Assembly: GCF_030247195.1 (NCBI RefSeq)
Contig: NC_080671.1
Location: forward strand, 73,655,412 to 73,719,411
From: Topomyia yanbarensis
Taxonomy: Eukaryota > Arthropoda > Insecta > Diptera > Culicidae
DNA: 64,000 nucleotides
Reading direction: 5' to 3'
In this document: piece by piece, positions 45,961 through 57,620 of the stretch
Layout: each line of letters begins with the position of its first letter
Position numbering within the stretch: position 1 is the first letter of the stretch
Notes under the pieces: generated by a model
The model's input: only the letters and a program-made list of their open reading frames with translations
What the model was told of the DNA's origin: nothing
The model's database searches: none
Position numbers and translations under genes: made by a program

Positions 45961-48798
45961 CTATGAAGTAAGATGAACATGTTAAAACGGTTTCTAAATA
46001 TTATTTCATTTAATTGCTAAGTTGAAACAATTCAACATCATAAATAACCATTTTATTGATTCGGGCATGCATGCGTAATAAATTCGTAAAATAATTTTAG
46101 GCATGGATTTAGTCTAGTTACGCCTCCGTGTTTTGCCTGCCTCCTGCATATGCGTCACCTAACGGTAGTGGTAAGTCTCATCGAACGAAGAAAATTTAAT
46201 AAAAACTTTGCTTATGTGTACTACAAATTTGTCCGCCGCATAATTTCAATAGGGTCAAGCTAATCATTGTCGGTGATCTTCCGATACCAGTCCTCATGGC
46301 TTCACGTTGCCACTTTGCAGCATGACTGAAGTGAATGAAAAATGCTGCAAGGTCAAACCCATTTTCGCGTTATTATCTCGTTTCCGAAACCGATCCGGGT
46401 CCGCGGTGCACTGGTGGCGGCGTCTAAATTGACTGTAAATTGCCTAATTTGACCACCTAAACGGCCAATAAACGCAAACATCTCCCGCGCTTCGTGACCA
46501 TCAACCAAAGTACATGCAGACCAAGTTCACACGGAAAAAGAAGGAAACAACCGAGGAAATTGAAGTCAGCCCGCCAGCGTGGTTCCTGCGCGTATATGCT
46601 CGCGTTCGTGCAGTCCAATTATGCCGCCTTTGGTCGTCGACTGGTTAGGCCGAATGATTCCCGGTGCAGGTTCATTTAGTCCGCCTCCCTCGCTGTCCAA
46701 TTCCCATAAGTTCGTCAGTATGCAACTGAAATCACGTTTGCCTTGCAGTTACAGTTCCAATGCAACATATTGAGCGGAGGAGTTTTTTGTACCCATCCAA
46801 GAATCTACCACACAGTAAAGTGAAGGTTGACTACAGAAGAAACTGGACGGTTGGACCATGAAAACAGTTGGACAGAACGCTGCCACCGCATCGGTTCGTA
46901 CCACAGCACGTGCGCGGGAGTTAATGGCAGACGCCTCCCAGCAATGAGCAGGAAAAAGAGTAAACCACCTCTACCTTCGCGAACGATGGTGCCATAAAAA
47001 AACACGATGAAATGTGCAGTTTGTTGTTGTTGTTGTTACTGCTCGAAGGCATCCTCTTCTGGTTGCGCAGTTCGTGTTCTGTACAAATAGTCCGCGGACG
47101 TGAAACTGTTCCTGCGAGGTGCCGTTTGTTTGTTCTCCCTTTGGCCCCAGCTGGGGTGAGATAAATGTTTTAATATCTGGCTGATTGGAAGATGAAGATG
47201 TAATTAAGGGGCATTCTCCTGTCATTAGGAGGTGGACGTCGGAAATGTATTATTCAATTAAAACTTTTTACTGGGTATTTATTGTCGGTACAATATGATG
47301 TTTTGCCGGTCATGATTTACCTGCTGTGATAAGTTGCTAGTGGGCTGGTAGGAAGCTGAAATGGAACGCCATTTGCTAGGATATTCCCATGAAGAGCAAC
47401 ATTTATGTCCATGTGAATAAAATAGTGTAGGTTTTCGTAGATTTTATCGGATTATAATCCAATTACACCAAATTTATCCATTCAACTATGAATCAAAACA
47501 ACATTTCAAATCAAGTAAATTGATGACAGTTTTGAAACATTGTACTTTAATCAATTTGGAACAGGATTACCAGGTGTATAAGCTTAAATTCGCTATTTGC
47601 TCATAGATGGCGTTACTGAGCATATTCAACTACCATAGAAACGTCATACTTTTTTGTGTGAGCTCGACACCTATTTACATCAATCATTGCACATCATTAG
47701 TGATTCCATATAACAACTTACATTTTCCCTTGCGTAATCGAAGAAATCGTCTGCCTAATCGCATCGAATGCTTGTGGAGGCCTATAGCGACAGTGCGCCA
47801 TCGGTAAATAAGAAAAAATAAAAAAATCAAAAAATACATAAAAAATTAAACGAAAGCAGCGTCTAGCACCTCAAAATCAACAGGCAGCATTCATTAAGGA
47901 TGCTCAATTCAAATTCTTAACGCGTAAGGGCAGGAAATAAGAAAAAATCGCGAACATGAAGGTAGCAACTACGGCGAAGTCACGGAAAAGTACGAGATAG
48001 GAATGAACGTCCCTCAAGATGCAGCTACTGAGGGAAAAATATGTCTCCTCCTAAACAGGTCACAGTCCGCAATGGCTAGTCGCTCGCACGAGAGCTGCAG
48101 GATAACCATTTAAACTTGTTTTATTATTTTTATTGTTTACATCACTTTGTTACTGTATAGTATTTGTAACTCTCTTGGTAACAACTATGTTATGGAAAAA
48201 GCGCACTTTGTTTGTATGTTGTGCAACATGTTCCTAATTGCAGCAAAATAATGAACTCAATAGCTGTGCCATTTGTCGCGCACTGGGTAGTTGGACAGTT
48301 CTGTTTTAGGATGAAATGGCAAACAAAGAGGCATTTGCAACTTGTTAGACTGTTTGTGCAAGTTAGCAAAGTTTCTGATTAGTTTCACAACTGTTATTGA
48401 TGTTTGCATACTTAACACTATTGGCCAGCTCTATAGTAACATAGTGGCACAATCAGTTTAAAAACCCGTGGAAATTCTTTTCAAATATATCCAACAATAA
48501 AAAATATTGTGTAGCAGTTGTTCAACATTTAAAACTTTCAACAAGTTGCAATTGCTACTTGGGCATGGAAATACATAAAAGAATAAAGGCCCCATTTATC
48601 TAAAGCATTGAATTGATTTTTTTAGAAGGCTGAACACTAAAACTGTTCAAAAATGAGCACTTTATCGCAAGTGATTGAAGACATTTGTTGCTGTCGTGAC
48701 ATTTAAAACAATAGTATTTTTATACGAGGCATGTGTGCGCATTAAAACACTGTTAATTCGAAAAACCTTAACGTGATATTTTTAACAATCGTACAATA
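45961..48798. other. Unassigned
   Basis: No gene recognised. ORFs at 46494-46773, 46805-47005, 46971-47225 and 47607-47807 lack motifs and overlap. A short GTT microsatellite lies near 47022-47037. Confidence 0.35.
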
Positions 48799-48812
48799 AA
48801 CAACAAACACAT
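48799..48812 (+). repeat. Left target-site duplication of the I element
   Basis: aacaacaaacacat is identical to 54927-54940, directly after the A-rich 3' tail of the element. Confidence 0.75.
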
Positions 48813-49113
48813 CATACGTCTCCCAACCTTTGAACGGAACGGATCGTTATATTTTACAGTGGTGTTCGGTGTTTAAATTTCAGTGATTGAAGGTCATCCT
48901 TTGTTCATTCGTTAGCTGCCATTCTGCTGGTGCCGGCAGTAAATCCAGTACATTGTTTTCGCTGGTGCGGAACAATCGACGGTGTTTGCAGATAAGTTTT
49001 GTTTTATTTTTTTTCCTCGTTTGCTTTCTTTCCTTTTCCCTACTTTTACTCTACCTTGTAATCAAATAATAAGACACATTCCCGTTTATATAACGCTCTG
49101 CCCTCGTGCTTAA

Positions 49114-50370
49114 ATGGCCGAGGGCGAAATACCATCTGATGTAATCATGGAAGTCCCTGATCCCCCTAATACTCGCATTGCTCCCCGTATAAAGCAGTAC
49201 CCAGAAGGTTCCTCTGGGCCATGGGTGGTATATTTTCGGACCGGAGAGAAACCGGTTAATATGTTAAAACTTTCTCGAGATCTGACTGCTAACTACCCGG
49301 CCGTAACTCAGATAACACGTGTTCGGGCAAACAAGATACGTGTTCTAGTGAATGATCTCGGCCAGGCAAACGCGATTGCTTGCTGTGAGCGCTTTACGCG
49401 GGAATTTAAAGCGTACGTGCCTTGTGTGGCCTGTGAAATCGATGGGGTAGTGTCCGAACCGGGCCTGAAATGCGAAGAACTGTTGGAGCACGGGGTTGGC
49501 TGCTTTAAGGACCCCTCTCTTGAACAGATTAAGATCTTAGAATGCAAACAATTGTATACCGCAAACACCGAGGGAGGTAAGACTACCTACTCTCTATCAG
49601 GCTCGCTTCGGGTGACATTCGCCGGGTCCTCTCTTCCCAACTACATCCTCCTTGACAAGGTTCGCCTACCAGTTCGCCTGTTTGTACCGCGGGTCATGAG
49701 CTGCAGCAATTGCAAGCAGTTGGGCCACACAGCCACATATTGTGGAAATAAGAAACGATGCGGCAAATGCGAAGGAGAGCATGAGGATGACTCTTGCGAC
49801 AAAGAAACTGAAAAGTGTATTTGCTGCGGGGGCCCTTCACATGCTCTTAAATCATGTCCTGCGTACAAGCAGCGCGGGGATAAAATTAAGCGCTCCCTTA
49901 AGGAACGCTCAAGGCGTTCTTATGCAGAAATGCTAAAGAATGCTTCGCCATCTGTCCTGTCCGAAAATCCCTATGCTGGTTTGGCTAACGTTGAGCAAGA
50001 ATCTGACGACCCACGAGAGGGAACATCTTTGGTTAACCCAGGGGAATCCAGGAAGAAGAGAAATCCAGCCTCCCCTACATTGCCTCGTAAGGGTGCCAAG
50101 GTGTCGTCCACTCAGAGTGCGCCAACTACAATCAATAAATCCAACGGAAGTGATGCACAAAAGCCGAAGCAATTTGCTCCAGGACTTGGAAATATTAATT
50201 CTAACAAGGAGTACCCACCACTTCCAGGGACATCAAAAACCCCAAGTGTCCCCTTTTTTCAAACAGATACTCAGTCCAGTAGCGGACTAATGAAATTTTC
50301 TGACATAGTGGACTTAATTTTCACAGCTTTCAATGTTACTGCAAACATTTTTGAAGCAGTTGACTACTAA
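49114..50370 (+). CDS. I-element ORF1 (gag-like nucleic-acid-binding protein)
   Basis: A 418-residue open frame with no lesions. Its product is expected to coat element RNA and act as a chaperone in the ribonucleoprotein. The N-terminal half contains an RRM-like domain (GPWVVYFRTGEKPVNMLKLS, then RVRANKIRVLVNDLGQANAI). Three zinc knuckles follow near residues 195-250: CSNCKQLGHTATYC, CGKCEGEHEDDSC and CICCGGPSHALKSC. The C-terminal part is basic then Ser/Pro-rich, with EYPPLPGTSK, a motif common in I-type ORF1. The ATG at 49114 is the first in frame after the 5' UTR. ORF2 begins 32 nt after the stop, which suits reinitiation. Confidence 0.88.
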   Translation: MAEGEIPSDVIMEVPDPPNTRIAPRIKQYPEGSSGPWVVYFRTGEKPVNMLKLSRDLTANYPAVTQITRVRANKIRVLVNDLGQANAIACCERFTREFKAYVPCVACEIDGVVSEPGLKCEELLEHGVGCFKDPSLEQIKILECKQLYTANTEGGKTTYSLSGSLRVTFAGSSLPNYILLDKVRLPVRLFVPRVMSCSNCKQLGHTATYCGNKKRCGKCEGEHEDDSCDKETEKCICCGGPSHALKSCPAYKQRGDKIKRSLKERSRRSYAEMLKNASPSVLSENPYAGLANVEQESDDPREGTSLVNPGESRKKRNPASPTLPRKGAKVSSTQSAPTTINKSNGSDAQKPKQFAPGLGNINSNKEYPPLPGTSKTPSVPFFQTDTQSSSGLMKFSDIVDLIFTAFNVTANIFEAVDY

Positions 50371-50402
50371 ATGGCCCCTCCTTGCAGCGATCGTATCCTT
50401 CG

Positions 50403-53400
50403 ATGGCTAAGTCATCGAACGAGGTCACCGATTCGATCACTGTTCTACAGTGGAACAGCAGAAGTATCCTCCCGAAAATCGATTCCTTTAAATTTTTACT
50501 AAATAGTTTAAAATGTGATGCTTTCGCATTATGTGAAACTTGGTAAACTTCCGATATAAATCTCAACTTCCACGACTTTAATATAATTCGTCTGGATCGA
50601 GAAAACCCCTATGGAGGAGTACTTTTGGGGATCAAAAAGTGCTATTCTTTTAACCGAATTAACCTCCCTTCGACACCAGGCATTGAAATTGTCGCTTGTC
50701 AAGTTTTAATCAAAGGTAAAGACCTTTGCATTGCTTCCATCTACATTCCTCCTAGAGCCTCGGTAGGGCACCGAACGCTTTGTAATATCACGGAATCCTT
50801 ACCGGCACCGCGGCTAGTTCTGGGAGACTTTAACTCGCACGGTACGGTATGGGGCTGTCTTCATGATGATAATAGATCAACATTAATCCAAGATCTTTGC
50901 GATAATTTCAACATGACCATCTTAAACACGGGAGAAATGACGCGGATTCCTACACCACCAGCACGCGCAAGCGCGTTGGATTTGTCGCTTTGCTCGACAT
51001 CGCTACAGTTAGATTGCATGTGGAAGGTGATCCCTGATCCCCACGGTAGCGATCATTTGCCTATCGTGATTTCAATTGCTAACGGTTCAAGACCATCGGA
51101 AACAATCAATGTCTCATATGACCTCACACGGAACATTGATTGGAAGAGTTACGCGACCGCGATATCCGTTAAAATCGAATCCACTCAAGAACTTCCTCCG
51201 GAGGAAGAGTACAGGTTTTTGGCTGGCTTGATTCTCGACAGTGCGAATCAAGCTCAGACTAAACCAGTACCCAGCGCGAATACCCATGGACGGTCTCCCA
51301 CCCTGTGGTGGGATAAAGAGTGCTCAGAGCTGTACGCGGAAAAGTCCACTGCATATAAGGCCTTCCGGGAAGACGGGTTACCCGCTAGCTATCAACAGTA
51401 CGCGTCGTTAGAAAGGCGAATGAAGAGTCTAATGAAAGCCAAAAAACGCAGTTATTGGTGCCGGTTCGTCGACGGGTTAACGAGAGAAACAGCGATGAGC
51501 ACTCTTTGGGGTACGGCTCGACGTATGCGTAACCGTAATAGTACCAACGAGAACGTGGAATATTCAAACCGTTGGATATTCGCTTTCGCCAAGAAGATCT
51601 GTCCGGACTCTGTCCCGGTACAGAAAACGTGCCGCGCCGCGTCTCCTCACGATACCGCGAACGAAACACCGTTTTCGATGGTGGAGTTCTCACTTGCTCT
51701 CTTATCGTGCAACAATAACGCCCCAGAGTTAGACAGAATCAAATTCAACTTGCTGAAGAATCTGCCTGACACTGTAAAAAGGCGCTTGTTGAATTTATTT
51801 AACAAGTTTCTTGAGGGTAACATTGTCCCTTATGAATGGAGGCAAGTGAAGGTCATCGCCATCCAAAAACCAGGAAAACCAGCCTCCGACCACAACTCGT
51901 ATCGGCCGATTGCAATGCTGTCCTGTATTCGGAAGTTGTTTGAGAAAATGATCTTGTTTCGACAATTGGGTTGAAGCAAATGGCTTACTGTCAGATACAC
52001 AATTTGGCTTCCGCAAAGGCAAAGGGACGAACGATTGCCTTTCGTTGCTTTCTACAGAAATCCAAATGGCCTATGCTAACAAAGAGCAGATGGCATCAGT
52101 CTTCTTGGATATTAAGGGGGCTTTTGACTCAGTTTCTATCAACATTCTGTCAGAGAAGCTGCACCAGCATGGTCTTTCACCAATTTTAAATAACTTTTTG
52201 CTAAACCTGTTGTCTGAAAAGCACATGCACTTTTCGCATGGCGATTTAACAACATCGCGATTTAGCTACATGGGTCTTCCCCAGGGCTCATGTCTAAGTC
52301 CCCTGCTCTACAATTTTTACGTGAATGACATTGACGATTGTCTTGCCAATTCATGCACGCTAAGGCAACTTGCAGACGACGGGGTGGTCTCTGTTACAGG
52401 GCCCAAAGCTGCCGACTTGCAAGGACCATTACAAAATACCTTGGACAATTTGTTTGCTTGAGCTCTTCAGCTGGGTATTGAGTTCTCCACGGAGAAAACT
52501 GAGTTGGTTGTTTTTTCTAGGAAGCGAGAGCCGGCGCAACTCCAGCTTTTATTAATGGGTGCAACGATCAACCAGGTTTTCACATTTAAATATCTCGGAG
52601 TCTGGTTCGACTCTAAAGGTACCTGGGCATGTCACATTAGGTATCTGAAACAGAAATGCCAACAAAGGATCAATTTTCTCCGAAGAATAACTGGAACATG
52701 GTGGGGTGCTCACCCAGCAGACCTGATCAGGTTGTACCAAACAACGATATTGTCGGTGATGGAGTACGGGTGTTTCTGTTTCCGCTCCGCTGCGAACATA
52801 CACTTCATCAAACTGGAGAGAATCCATTATCGTTGCTTGCGCATTGCCTTGGGTTGCATGCACTCGACCCATACGATGAGTCTCGAAGTTCTGGCGGGCG
52901 TTCTTCCGCTAAAAAATCGATTTTGGGAACTCTCATATCGATTGCTCATCCGATGCGACATTCTGAACCCGTTGGTGATTCAAAATTTCGAGAGGCTCGT
53001 CGAGCTTAATTCTCAAACCCGTTTTATGTCCTTGTACTTCGACTACATGGCACAGAGCATCAATCCTTCTTCGTACAATCCCAACCGTGTCCGTTTCCTA
53101 GATACTTCTGATTCTACTGTATTCTTCGACACATCCATGAAGGAAGAGATTCGTGGAATCCCGGACCATATACGCCCGCAGGTGATCCCCAATATATTTT
53201 ATAATAAATTCCGAGAAGTCGACTGCGACAAAATGTTTTACACTGACGGATCAAATCTCGATGGGTCCACTGGCTTCGGTATCTTGAACAATACTATCAC
53301 TGCTTCATTCAAGCTCAATGATCCCGCTTCAGTTTACGTCGCAGAGTTAGCTGCAATTCAGTACACCCTTGGGATCATCGACACTCTGCCCACAGATCAC

Positions 53401-54084
53401 TACTTCATCGTTTCGGACAGCCTCAGCTCTATCGAGGCTCTTCGTGCGGTGAAGCCAAAAAAGCAACTCCCGTATTTTCTGGGGATGATACCGGAGTCCT
53501 TGTGTACGTTATCTGAAAAATCTTACCAGATTACCTTTGTTTGGGTCCCCTCTCATTGCTCTATCCCGGGCAATGAAAAGGCCGACTCATTAGCAAAGGT
53601 GGGCGCATTAAATGGTGACATATACGAAAGACCAATCTGCTTCAACGAATTTTTTAGTATTTGTCGTCAGAGGACGCTCAACAGTTGGCAAACCTCGTGG
53701 AGCAATGGGGAACTTGGACGATGGCTACATTCGATTATCCCAAAGGTATCAACGAAGCCTTGATTCGGGGGGATGGATGTGGGTCGGGATTTTATTCGCG
53801 TAATGTCCCGACTTATGTCCAATCACTACACCATGGATGCGCATTTGCGGCGTATTGGGCTTGCGGAGAGTAGTCTGTGCGCTTGTGACGAGGGCTATCA
53901 CGACATCGAACACGTTGTCTGGGTATGCGCCGGGTATTGTGACGCCAGGTCTCAGTTAAAGGAATCCCTTCGGGCCCGAGGTAGACCACCCAATGTACCA
54001 GTCCGAGATATGCTGGCAACTCGTGATTTCCCCTATATGTCCCTTATTTATACCTTCATAAAAACGATAAATATCCCAATTTAG
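50403..54084 (+). pseudogene. I-element ORF2: endonuclease, RT, RNase H; four lesions
   Basis: Frame starts at ATG 50403 (AKSSNEVTDSITVLQWNSRS). Endonuclease motifs: WNSRS, CETW, ASIYIPPR, LVLGDFNSHGTVWG and HGSDHLP. The RT domain has FLDIKGAFDSV, GLPQGSCLSPLLYNFYVNDI and QLADDGVV (catalytic ADD). RNase H has MFYTDGSN, AELAAI, IVSDSLSS and SHCSIPGNEKAD. A C-terminal Cys/His cluster is CACDEGYHDIEHVVWVC. Lesions: TAA at 50544-50546 right after CETW; a frameshift at about 51955-51961, best explained by a 5-nt deletion before DNWVEANGLL; TGA at 52459 (expected Trp, in LFAWALQLG); and TGA at 53761 (expected Trp). Otherwise the motifs are conserved, so decay is recent. Confidence 0.88.
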
Positions 54085-54926
54085 CCCCTCTCTTTTATTT
54101 CTCGTTTTTAGAGTTTCCTCCTGCCTTGTGGAACCGATCAGCTCCAGAGTGCCACTATGTAACCGCCGTCGCCCTTACCACTACGCCTGCATAGAAGGAA
54201 ACTGAAGCGAGAGCGACTCGAGGTCCGATGACTTTTGAAGGATTCCCCGCGGGTCCGAAGAATACCATCCGCCAATCCGGTACTCGACGACTTACTAGAC
54301 TGAGGCGCAAATTTGTTTCGCTGGCCAAATAGTCTTTGAATGGATGTTAGTGACCTAATACTACAAATCGAAGCAGTTGTGGTCATATTTTGGAAAAAAA
54401 TTCACCTTTATACATTCATTACAGAAGTTATTAAAATCGACATTTTCTGCGTGTTCGTACTCATCACCCTGTAATTCCGGAACCGGAAGTCGGATCCATT
54501 AGAAATTCAATAGCAGCCTATGGGAACGTTGCACCTTTCATTTGAGACTAAGTTTGTCAAAATCGGTTCAGCCATCTCTGAGAAAAATGAGTGACATTTT
54601 TGGTCACATACACACACACATACGCACATACACACACATACATACATACACACATACATACATACACACATACATACACACACACAGACATTTGCCGAAC
54701 TCGACGAACTGAATCGAATAGTATATGTCACTCGGCCCTCCGGGCCTCCGTTAAAAAGTCGGTCTCCAGAGCAATTGCAATACCTTTCTATTGAGAAAGG
54801 CAAAAAATATTTCAACATTATAACCTCCTAGTTTTAAGATATCCAAAATGTAAAAACAAAAGCATTTGGCACCGCCAAGCTAACGCAGTTGTGCCTATCA
54901 AATAAACGAAATGAATAAAAAAAAAC
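54085..54926 (+). other. I-element 3' UTR with nested repeat
   Basis: UTR sequence runs from 54085 to about 54385 and resumes at about 54807, ending in cgaaatgaataaaaaaaaac at about 54926. The repeat between belongs to the mosquito family and is antisense to the element. Confidence 0.7.
54386..54806 (-). repeat. Mosquito interspersed repeat nested in the I element
   Basis: Reverse-oriented copy of the family at 26425-27125. It shares the ccggaaccggaagtcggatc box (54478), tttcatttgagactaagttt (54537), a CA/CATA microsatellite (54605-54686), aactcgacgaactgaatcga (54698) and an end in ctttctattgagaaaggcaa. The inner microsatellite gives the spurious ORFs seen on both strands. Confidence 0.75.
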
Positions 54927-54940
54927 AACAACAAACACAT
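54927..54940 (+). repeat. Right target-site duplication of the I element
   Basis: aacaacaaacacat matches 48799-48812 exactly. Confidence 0.75.
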
Positions 54941-55799
54941 GAAAAGGGTTTACAGTAAGGGGTGGTACAACAGCGGTGCTACCTACGAACTAAATTCATT
55001 CTTATATTACTAACTTTACTGATATGAAGAGACGTACACAGTAGCAATAGGACTAACAGTCGTGATTTTGTCCTTTTTTTCAATCGGATGTCATTGCTAC
55101 TAAATCACATATTAGTCAATCAATCATAATTTACTTAATGTTGCAACCAGCTGCAGCATTTTAGTCGCCTTCTATGGTTTCCAATTAAAGTTCATTTAAG
55201 GAGGCGTCTGGTGTAAAGTGCTTAAACCGAAAGTTATTTTGTTTTACGATTTCGAAGGTAAGGCAACAATGTGTAATGTTAAGATCTGAAGAATATTCAT
55301 CGCACATGAAAAAAAGAATTTCTGTCACGCAGAGCCACACATACGAGCGTTCCATGAGTAAACGTCCAACCATTTCCACGTCGAGGAGTGCCGCGGCGAA
55401 AACTTAGCAGAAGGCAAAGAATTCTTCACATTTCCTTTCGATGTCCATATGAGCCAGCCTAGTCCTAGTTTTCCGTTCTAAGTTTATAACTGATTCGCTC
55501 TAGAATACCTATCAGTCTTTCAATTTCATTGCTTTCGTTTCTCCTAATCTCAAATTTGCTGAAAATAACCAGCAAAATCGATACAGTAGAACCTTGCGGC
55601 AATTAAAACGTAGTAACAAAGCTTAGACTTGTAGTTACTTGATGAACCAAACAAAAATAGAAGAAAGTTTGAGTTTCGGAAAATGGCTTCATGAAATCCA
55701 AAAAATAAATTTCGCTCATTTTTCTTCAAAATAACAGGTAGAAAATTTTTTGTATTCATATTGTGCATTCTCAAAAAAATCAAGTCGATTAGTTAATTA
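54941..55799. other. Unassigned
   Basis: ORFs at 55185-55379 and 55550-55783 have no motif. Nothing else is recognised. Confidence 0.35.
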
Positions 55800-56008
55800 G
55801 TTTTTGAGTTACCATGTCCGCCAATTTGAAAAACGCGGCGGCAGCGAACTGTAAATTTTTGTCTCGAGGATAGACATTTTCTGGTACACCCCCGGAACGT
55901 CTTCTGCCATTTATGAACGTCCAGAATGTCGAAGGATTATTTCGAAGGCTGCGTTGAACTTGATTCAGATATTTACCGAATGCTCTGTTCTGGGCAGCCC
56001 AATTCAAT
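55800..56008 (-). pseudogene. Jockey-clade LINE linker fragment
   Basis: The minus strand reads NWAAQNRAFGKYLNQVQRSL, RNNPSTFWTFINGRRRSGGV and PENVYPRDKN, the linker between endonuclease and RT in mosquito Jockey-type elements. Only about 210 bp survive. It abuts the LOA relic on the opposite strand at about 56008. Confidence 0.65.
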
Positions 56009-57620
56009 CTCGAGTATAAACGTACAGCAACTATGACTCTATCTCGAGTTATGCAGGAAGGTTCAAATTCCATAGCTTTGGTTCAAGAATCGTGCTTCCG
56101 TAAAGGAAACTTCTATATTGAAAAGTTACTTAACACTGTCTTCATTGCTTTCAACAAGACAGGCATGACTAACCCACGTGAAATGCCTCGTGCTTGCATT
56201 CTTGTACATAAGGCTATTGACGAGCATCTTATACCGGAGTTTACAACACGCGATACTTTGACTGTCGGTAACATAGACAAAAAGCATATATATTGTTCAG
56301 TATACCTACCGCATAACGTGTCATTTCCTTCTGATCATTTCAAAAGTGTTGTATTGTAGCAGAAATGGGTTTCCGCTCATTATCGTCAGTAATGCAAATG
56401 CTCATCACATCATTTGAGGCAGTTCAGACATTAATCCTAGAGGCTCTGAACTGATGAAGTACATAAGTAATATAAATTTACATATTCCGAATGTAGGAAA
56501 CCGACCAACTTTTGCGAGGTTCGGGGATAGTGTAGGTGTTGGACATAACGCTTAGCTCTGAAAGAGTTTCGCGTGAGGTGAGAAGTTGGCAGGTTACAAA
56601 TGAAACCGTCTTTACCCGATCATAAATATATATTTTTCGATCATTTTGATGTCACCTTCAATGTGGTAACATATCTTAATCCTAAATCTACAAACTTTTT
56701 TGGAAAACTTGGTGACTAAATTTCATTGATATTTTCCAACAATTAGTCAACTAGACGACTTAGATGAGGTTGTGAATACGACAAACTCATTCATAGTAGC
56801 ATCCTACGAAGAAGCTTGTCCACTTCGTACTGTTAACACGATTAGAGGAACCCCGTGGTGGCGGGCTGAGCTTGAAAAAATGAAGAAGGATATGAGAAGA
56901 GCTTGCAACCGGCGTCAGCGTGATTATTCCATGGTTTTCATGTCAGCTCGTAGTGCACATAAGAAATATCTTAGATCTGCAAATCGAGCTGGCTGGCAAA
57001 ACCTATGCACTAATGACTCTAGTCTGAACGAGGCTGGCAGGTTAAATAAAATTCTCTCGAAATCGAAAGATTTTCAGATGAACTCCTTAAAAACCAGAGA
57101 TGGTGTTTATGTAACGGACGAGAAAGATGTTCTTAATTGTCTCTTCGACACACACACTTTCGAGGTGGTATCGATCCGGAGCTGAACAATGTTCATAGAT
57201 CGCATTCTGGTGATTTGGACTCGTGGGCGTTAGCACGTACATTGGTTACCACTGAATCGGTCACGTAGGCAGTTGACAGATTTGCTCCATACAAATCACC
57301 CGGAAAAGATCGAATACTTCCCGTGCTACTGCAAAAGGGATTTGATATTCTCAAACATGTCTTGAAAAAAATTATGCTTTCCAGTTTTGCTACCAGGTAT
57401 ATCCCAAAAGCATGGCGAGAAATAACTGTTAGATTTATTCCCAAAGGGGGACGCTCAAGCTCTGAAGAAGCCAAGAGTTTTAGCCCTATCAGCTTAAGTT
57501 CTTTTCTTCTGAAAACTTTGGAGAGGATAATCGATCATCACATCAGGAATGATAGTTTAGTTGAATATCCACTGCACAAAATGCAACATGCATGTCAGTG
57601 TGGGAAATCCCTGGTTTAAA
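56009..57620 (+). mobile_element. Decayed LOA-clade LINE ORF2
   Basis: The + strand carries an endonuclease start (MQEGSNSIALVQESCFRKGN, then GMTNPREMPRACILVHKAID). After a frameshift it reads NANAHHII, stop (TGA 56415, expected Trp), GSSDINPRGSELMKYI and FARFGDSVGVLDITLSSERV. SDHKYIFF follows near 56620 in another frame. The linker is WWRAELEKMKKDMRRACNRR at about 56860. The RT start is AVDRFAPYKSPGKDRILPVL, FIPKGGRSSSEEAKSFSPIS, LSSFLLKTLERIIDHHIR and YPLHKMQHACQCGKS, with a TAG at 57266. The sequence ends at about 57619, before the RT palm. The YPLH..QHA..CGKS string points to LOA (Lian-like). Confidence 0.75.

Larger units (their letters stand above)
48813..54926 (+). mobile_element. Full-length I-clade non-LTR retrotransposon
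   Basis: The element starts CATACGTCTCCCAACCTTTG, resembling the CATTACCACTTCAACC start of the Drosophila I factor. It has a 301-nt 5' UTR, ORF1 (49114-50370), ORF2 (50403-54084) with endonuclease, RT and RNase H, a 3' UTR, and an end near gaaatgaataaaaaaaaac. An identical 14-bp target-site duplication flanks it. The 3' UTR was later invaded by a mosquito repeat (54386-54806). ORF1 is intact, but ORF2 carries three stops and one frameshift. Confidence 0.88.

Noticed and set aside
54591..54794. ORFs of alternating His/Thr or Val/Cys
   Set aside because: They are translations of the CA/CATA microsatellite.
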